Shown here: positions 13,895 through 14,859 of the stretch, in pieces
Numbering within the stretch: the stretch's first letter is position 1
Layout of the letters: every line of letters begins with the position of its first letter
NCBI GenBank assembly: GCA_046080565.1
Contig: JBJTUF010000216.1
Span: 1-14,859, forward strand
DNA: 14,859 nt
DNA from: Cuspidothrix sp046080565
Lineage (GTDB): Bacteria > Cyanobacteriota > Cyanobacteriia > Cyanobacteriales > Nostocaceae
Reading direction: 5' to 3'
The notes under the pieces: model-generated
The model's input: the letters and a program-made list of their open reading frames with translations, nothing else
Databases searched by the model: none
Told to the model about the DNA's origin: nothing
Translations under genes and position numbers: made by a program

Positions 13895-13910
13895 GGTTGG
13901 AGTTTCTCCA
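13895..13910 (+). other. Alternative small hairpins in the divergent gap 13703-13941
   Basis: TGGAG (13898-13902) pairs with CTCCA (13906-13910) over three Ts, while GGTTG (13895-13899) can instead pair with CAACC (13881-13885). The rest of the roughly 240-bp gap shows no clear promoter, operator or repeat. These stems are short and may be fortuitous. Confidence 0.3.
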
Positions 13911-13941
13911 GTGTTCCTGGGTACCATATTCATATTCTATC

Positions 13942-14445
13942 GTGTCTATCTGTTCTGACTGGAAATCTCCCCAATTTTCTCAAGCTGCTTTTGTGGCAGC
14001 TAACGCGGTAATCATTGGTTCTGTAACCATAGCAGCCAGAGCCAGCATTTGGTATGGATCTGTGGTTAGAGGTGATGTAGAACGAATTGAAATTGGCGAA
14101 TGTACAAACATTCAAGATGGAGCAATTCTACATGGTGATCCTGGTATACCTACAATCTTAGAAGATCATGTCACTGTCGGCCATCGGGCTGTGATACATT
14201 CTGCTCACATTGAAAGCAGTAGCTTAATTGGTATTGGCGCAATTATTTTAAATGGCGTAAGAGTTGGTAAAGGTAGCATTATCGGTGCTGGTGCAGTAGT
14301 TACCAAAGATGTCCCCCCCGGTTCTCTAGTCATGGGTCTTCCGGGTAAAGTCGTTCGTCAACTGTCAGACACCGAAATCGCCGAACTCATCGAACACGCC
14401 GAAAAATACTATCAATTAGCCTTGCTTCATGCTGCTAATGGGTAA
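13942..14445 (+). CDS. Gamma-class carbonic-anhydrase-like protein (left-handed beta-helix)
   Basis: This 167-residue hexapeptide-repeat protein belongs to the gamma-carbonic anhydrase/YrdA-PaaY group. The repeats (AVIIGSVTIAARASIWYGSV, later LIGIGAIILNG and IIGAGAVVTKDV) form the left-handed beta-helix. Zinc ligands are present as H64 in GAILHGDP, and H81 and H86 in VTVGHRAVIHSAH; R43 and D45 in VVRGDVERIEIG and the N56/Q58 pair are also kept. The acidic loop of the archaeal Cam enzyme is absent, as in most bacterial relatives, so activity cannot be assumed. It lacks the RuBisCO-small-subunit repeats of CcmM. The start is taken at GTG 13942 (MSICSDWKSPQFS), matching the family's N-terminus; a TTG at 13897 would add 15 unrelated residues. 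No Shine-Dalgarno sequence is seen. Its stop codon lies inside the first unit of a heptad array. Confidence 0.87.
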   Translation: MSICSDWKSPQFSQAAFVAANAVIIGSVTIAARASIWYGSVVRGDVERIEIGECTNIQDGAILHGDPGIPTILEDHVTVGHRAVIHSAHIESSSLIGIGAIILNGVRVGKGSIIGAGAVVTKDVPPGSLVMGLPGKVVRQLSDTEIAELIEHAEKYYQLALLHAANG

Positions 14446-14524
14446 TTGGTGATTGGTAATTGGTAATTGGTAATTGGTAATTGGTAATTGGTAATTGGTA
14501 ATTGGTGATTGGTAATTGGTGATT
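14441..14524. repeat. Heptanucleotide array GGTAATT/GGTGATT, 12 units
   Basis: Twelve uninterrupted 7-bp units run from 14441 to 14524: nine GGTAATT and three GGTGATT (units 2, 10 and 12). The stop codon TAA of the gamma-carbonic-anhydrase-like gene is bases 3-5 of the first unit. This is the STRR class of repeats known from filamentous cyanobacteria. Frames read through it (TNYQLPI on the minus strand) are not genes. Confidence 0.95.
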
Positions 14525-14556
14525 GGGAAAAATACAAATAACTTCCCCTGCTTCTT

Positions 14557-14626
14557 CCCCAGTCCCCAGTCCCCAGTCCCCAGTCCCCATTCCCCATTCC
14601 CCAGTCCCCATTCCCCAGTCCCCAGT
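14557..14626. repeat. Heptanucleotide array CCCCAGT/CCCCATT, 10 units
   Basis: Ten uninterrupted 7-bp units run from 14557 to 14626: seven CCCCAGT and three CCCCATT (units 5, 6 and 8). It ends two bases from the stop codon of the minus-strand AAA+ gene. Its units are unrelated in sequence to the neighbouring GGTAATT array, from which it is separated by 32 bp. Confidence 0.95.
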
Positions 14627-14628
14627 CA

Positions 14629-14859
14629 CTAACTTTCTGGTTCACAGTCGGGAACACCTTCTCTAAATACCCGACTAGCGAGAATATCAGCCGCTTCAAT
14701 GGTAATTAAATCTTGTTTATTTAATTTTTTGCCACTACTTAATAAACGATTAGCTTGACGCAAACGCGCCCTGTCTATAGCATTTCTCACACTACGAGCA
14801 TTAGCAAAATGGGGCATATTCTTCCGTCTAATTAAATATTCACGGAAAGCTGTTTCTGC
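14629..14859 (-). CDS. C-terminal end of a CbbX/SpoVK-type AAA+ ATPase (partial, continues past the window)
   Basis: The last 76 residues of a minus-strand protein are present, entering at the window edge and ending at a TAG (14631-14629). The segment HFANARSVRNAIDRARLRQA, followed by NRLL, is the sensor-2 helix typical of CbbX (red-type RuBisCO activase) and SpoVK-like AAA+ proteins, with the ARSVRN arginine that contacts ATP. After it come KLNKQDLITIEAADILASR and a short acidic tail ending CEPES. The nucleotide-binding motifs would lie outside the window, so the subtype cannot be settled; cyanobacteria carry several CbbX-like ATPases whose role in RuBisCO care is not general. An ATG at 14817 is internal, not the start. 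It converges on the gamma-carbonic-anhydrase-like gene across two heptad arrays. Confidence 0.8.
   Translation of the reverse strand, partial: AETAFREYLIRRKNMPHFANARSVRNAIDRARLRQANRLLSSGKKLNKQDLITIEAADILASRVFREGVPDCEPES

Noticed and set aside
14441..14626. CRISPR array or direct-repeat locus
   Set aside because: Units are seven bases with no spacers; they are simple tandem arrays.
14427..14699. Minus-strand open frames with GDWGLG and LPITNYQ repeats
   Set aside because: These are translations of the two heptad arrays; low-complexity 7-bp repeats keep frames open without coding.

Overview
The window reads as chromosomal DNA of a filamentous cyanobacterium, most likely of the order Nostocales. 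The evidence is the AT-rich sequence, eight GCGATCGC (HIP1) octamers, several 7-bp tandem-repeat (STRR-type) arrays, other short dispersed repeats typical of these genomes, a SufR-controlled sufBCDS cluster, and a cyanobacterial TIGR02652-type protein. The order-level assignment is inference.

Layout. Positions 1-1722 (minus strand) hold a two-gene module: a RecF/OLD-type ABC ATPase overlapping by 8 nt a PIN-like protein that appears to lack its C-terminal acidic residues. A further minus-strand gene may begin at 31. Positions 1834-7767 are the iron-sulfur assembly locus: sufR on the minus strand, a divergent promoter region with two SufR-type operators in a larger dyad, then sufB, sufC, sufD and sufS on the plus strand, closed by a hairpin plus T-run terminator. 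SufB, SufC and SufD form the scaffold/ATPase complex, SufS supplies sulfur from cysteine, and SufR carries the C-X12-C-X13-C-X14-C cluster signature and represses the operon when cluster supply is adequate. Positions 7797-8227 are decayed coding sequence, including a gene interrupted by a 25-nt palindromic insertion. Positions 8237-9451 hold a Uma2-family nuclease-like gene and pyrR. A long M16 metalloprotease (9564-12395) lies convergent to pyrR. A VOC/glyoxalase-fold gene and the TIGR02652-type zinc-ribbon gene follow on the minus strand. A gamma-carbonic-anhydrase-like gene (plus) and the C-terminal end of a CbbX/SpoVK-type AAA+ ATPase (minus) converge, and the space between them is almost filled by two unrelated 7-bp repeat arrays.

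Most genes are conserved housekeeping functions. The unusual content is small repeat activity: a dispersed repeat translated inside sufD, an inverted repeat pair flanking sufC-sufD, a 25-nt element that breaks a gene with an exactly reconstructable pre-insertion sequence, a dispersed 22-mer between 9-bp direct repeats, a 26-bp perfect palindrome just upstream of the M16 protease, and arrays abutting or overlapping stop codons. I found no CRISPR array, tRNA, rRNA or intact transposase. The only candidate for a less-described system is the ATPase/PIN pair, and its PIN partner may be damaged.
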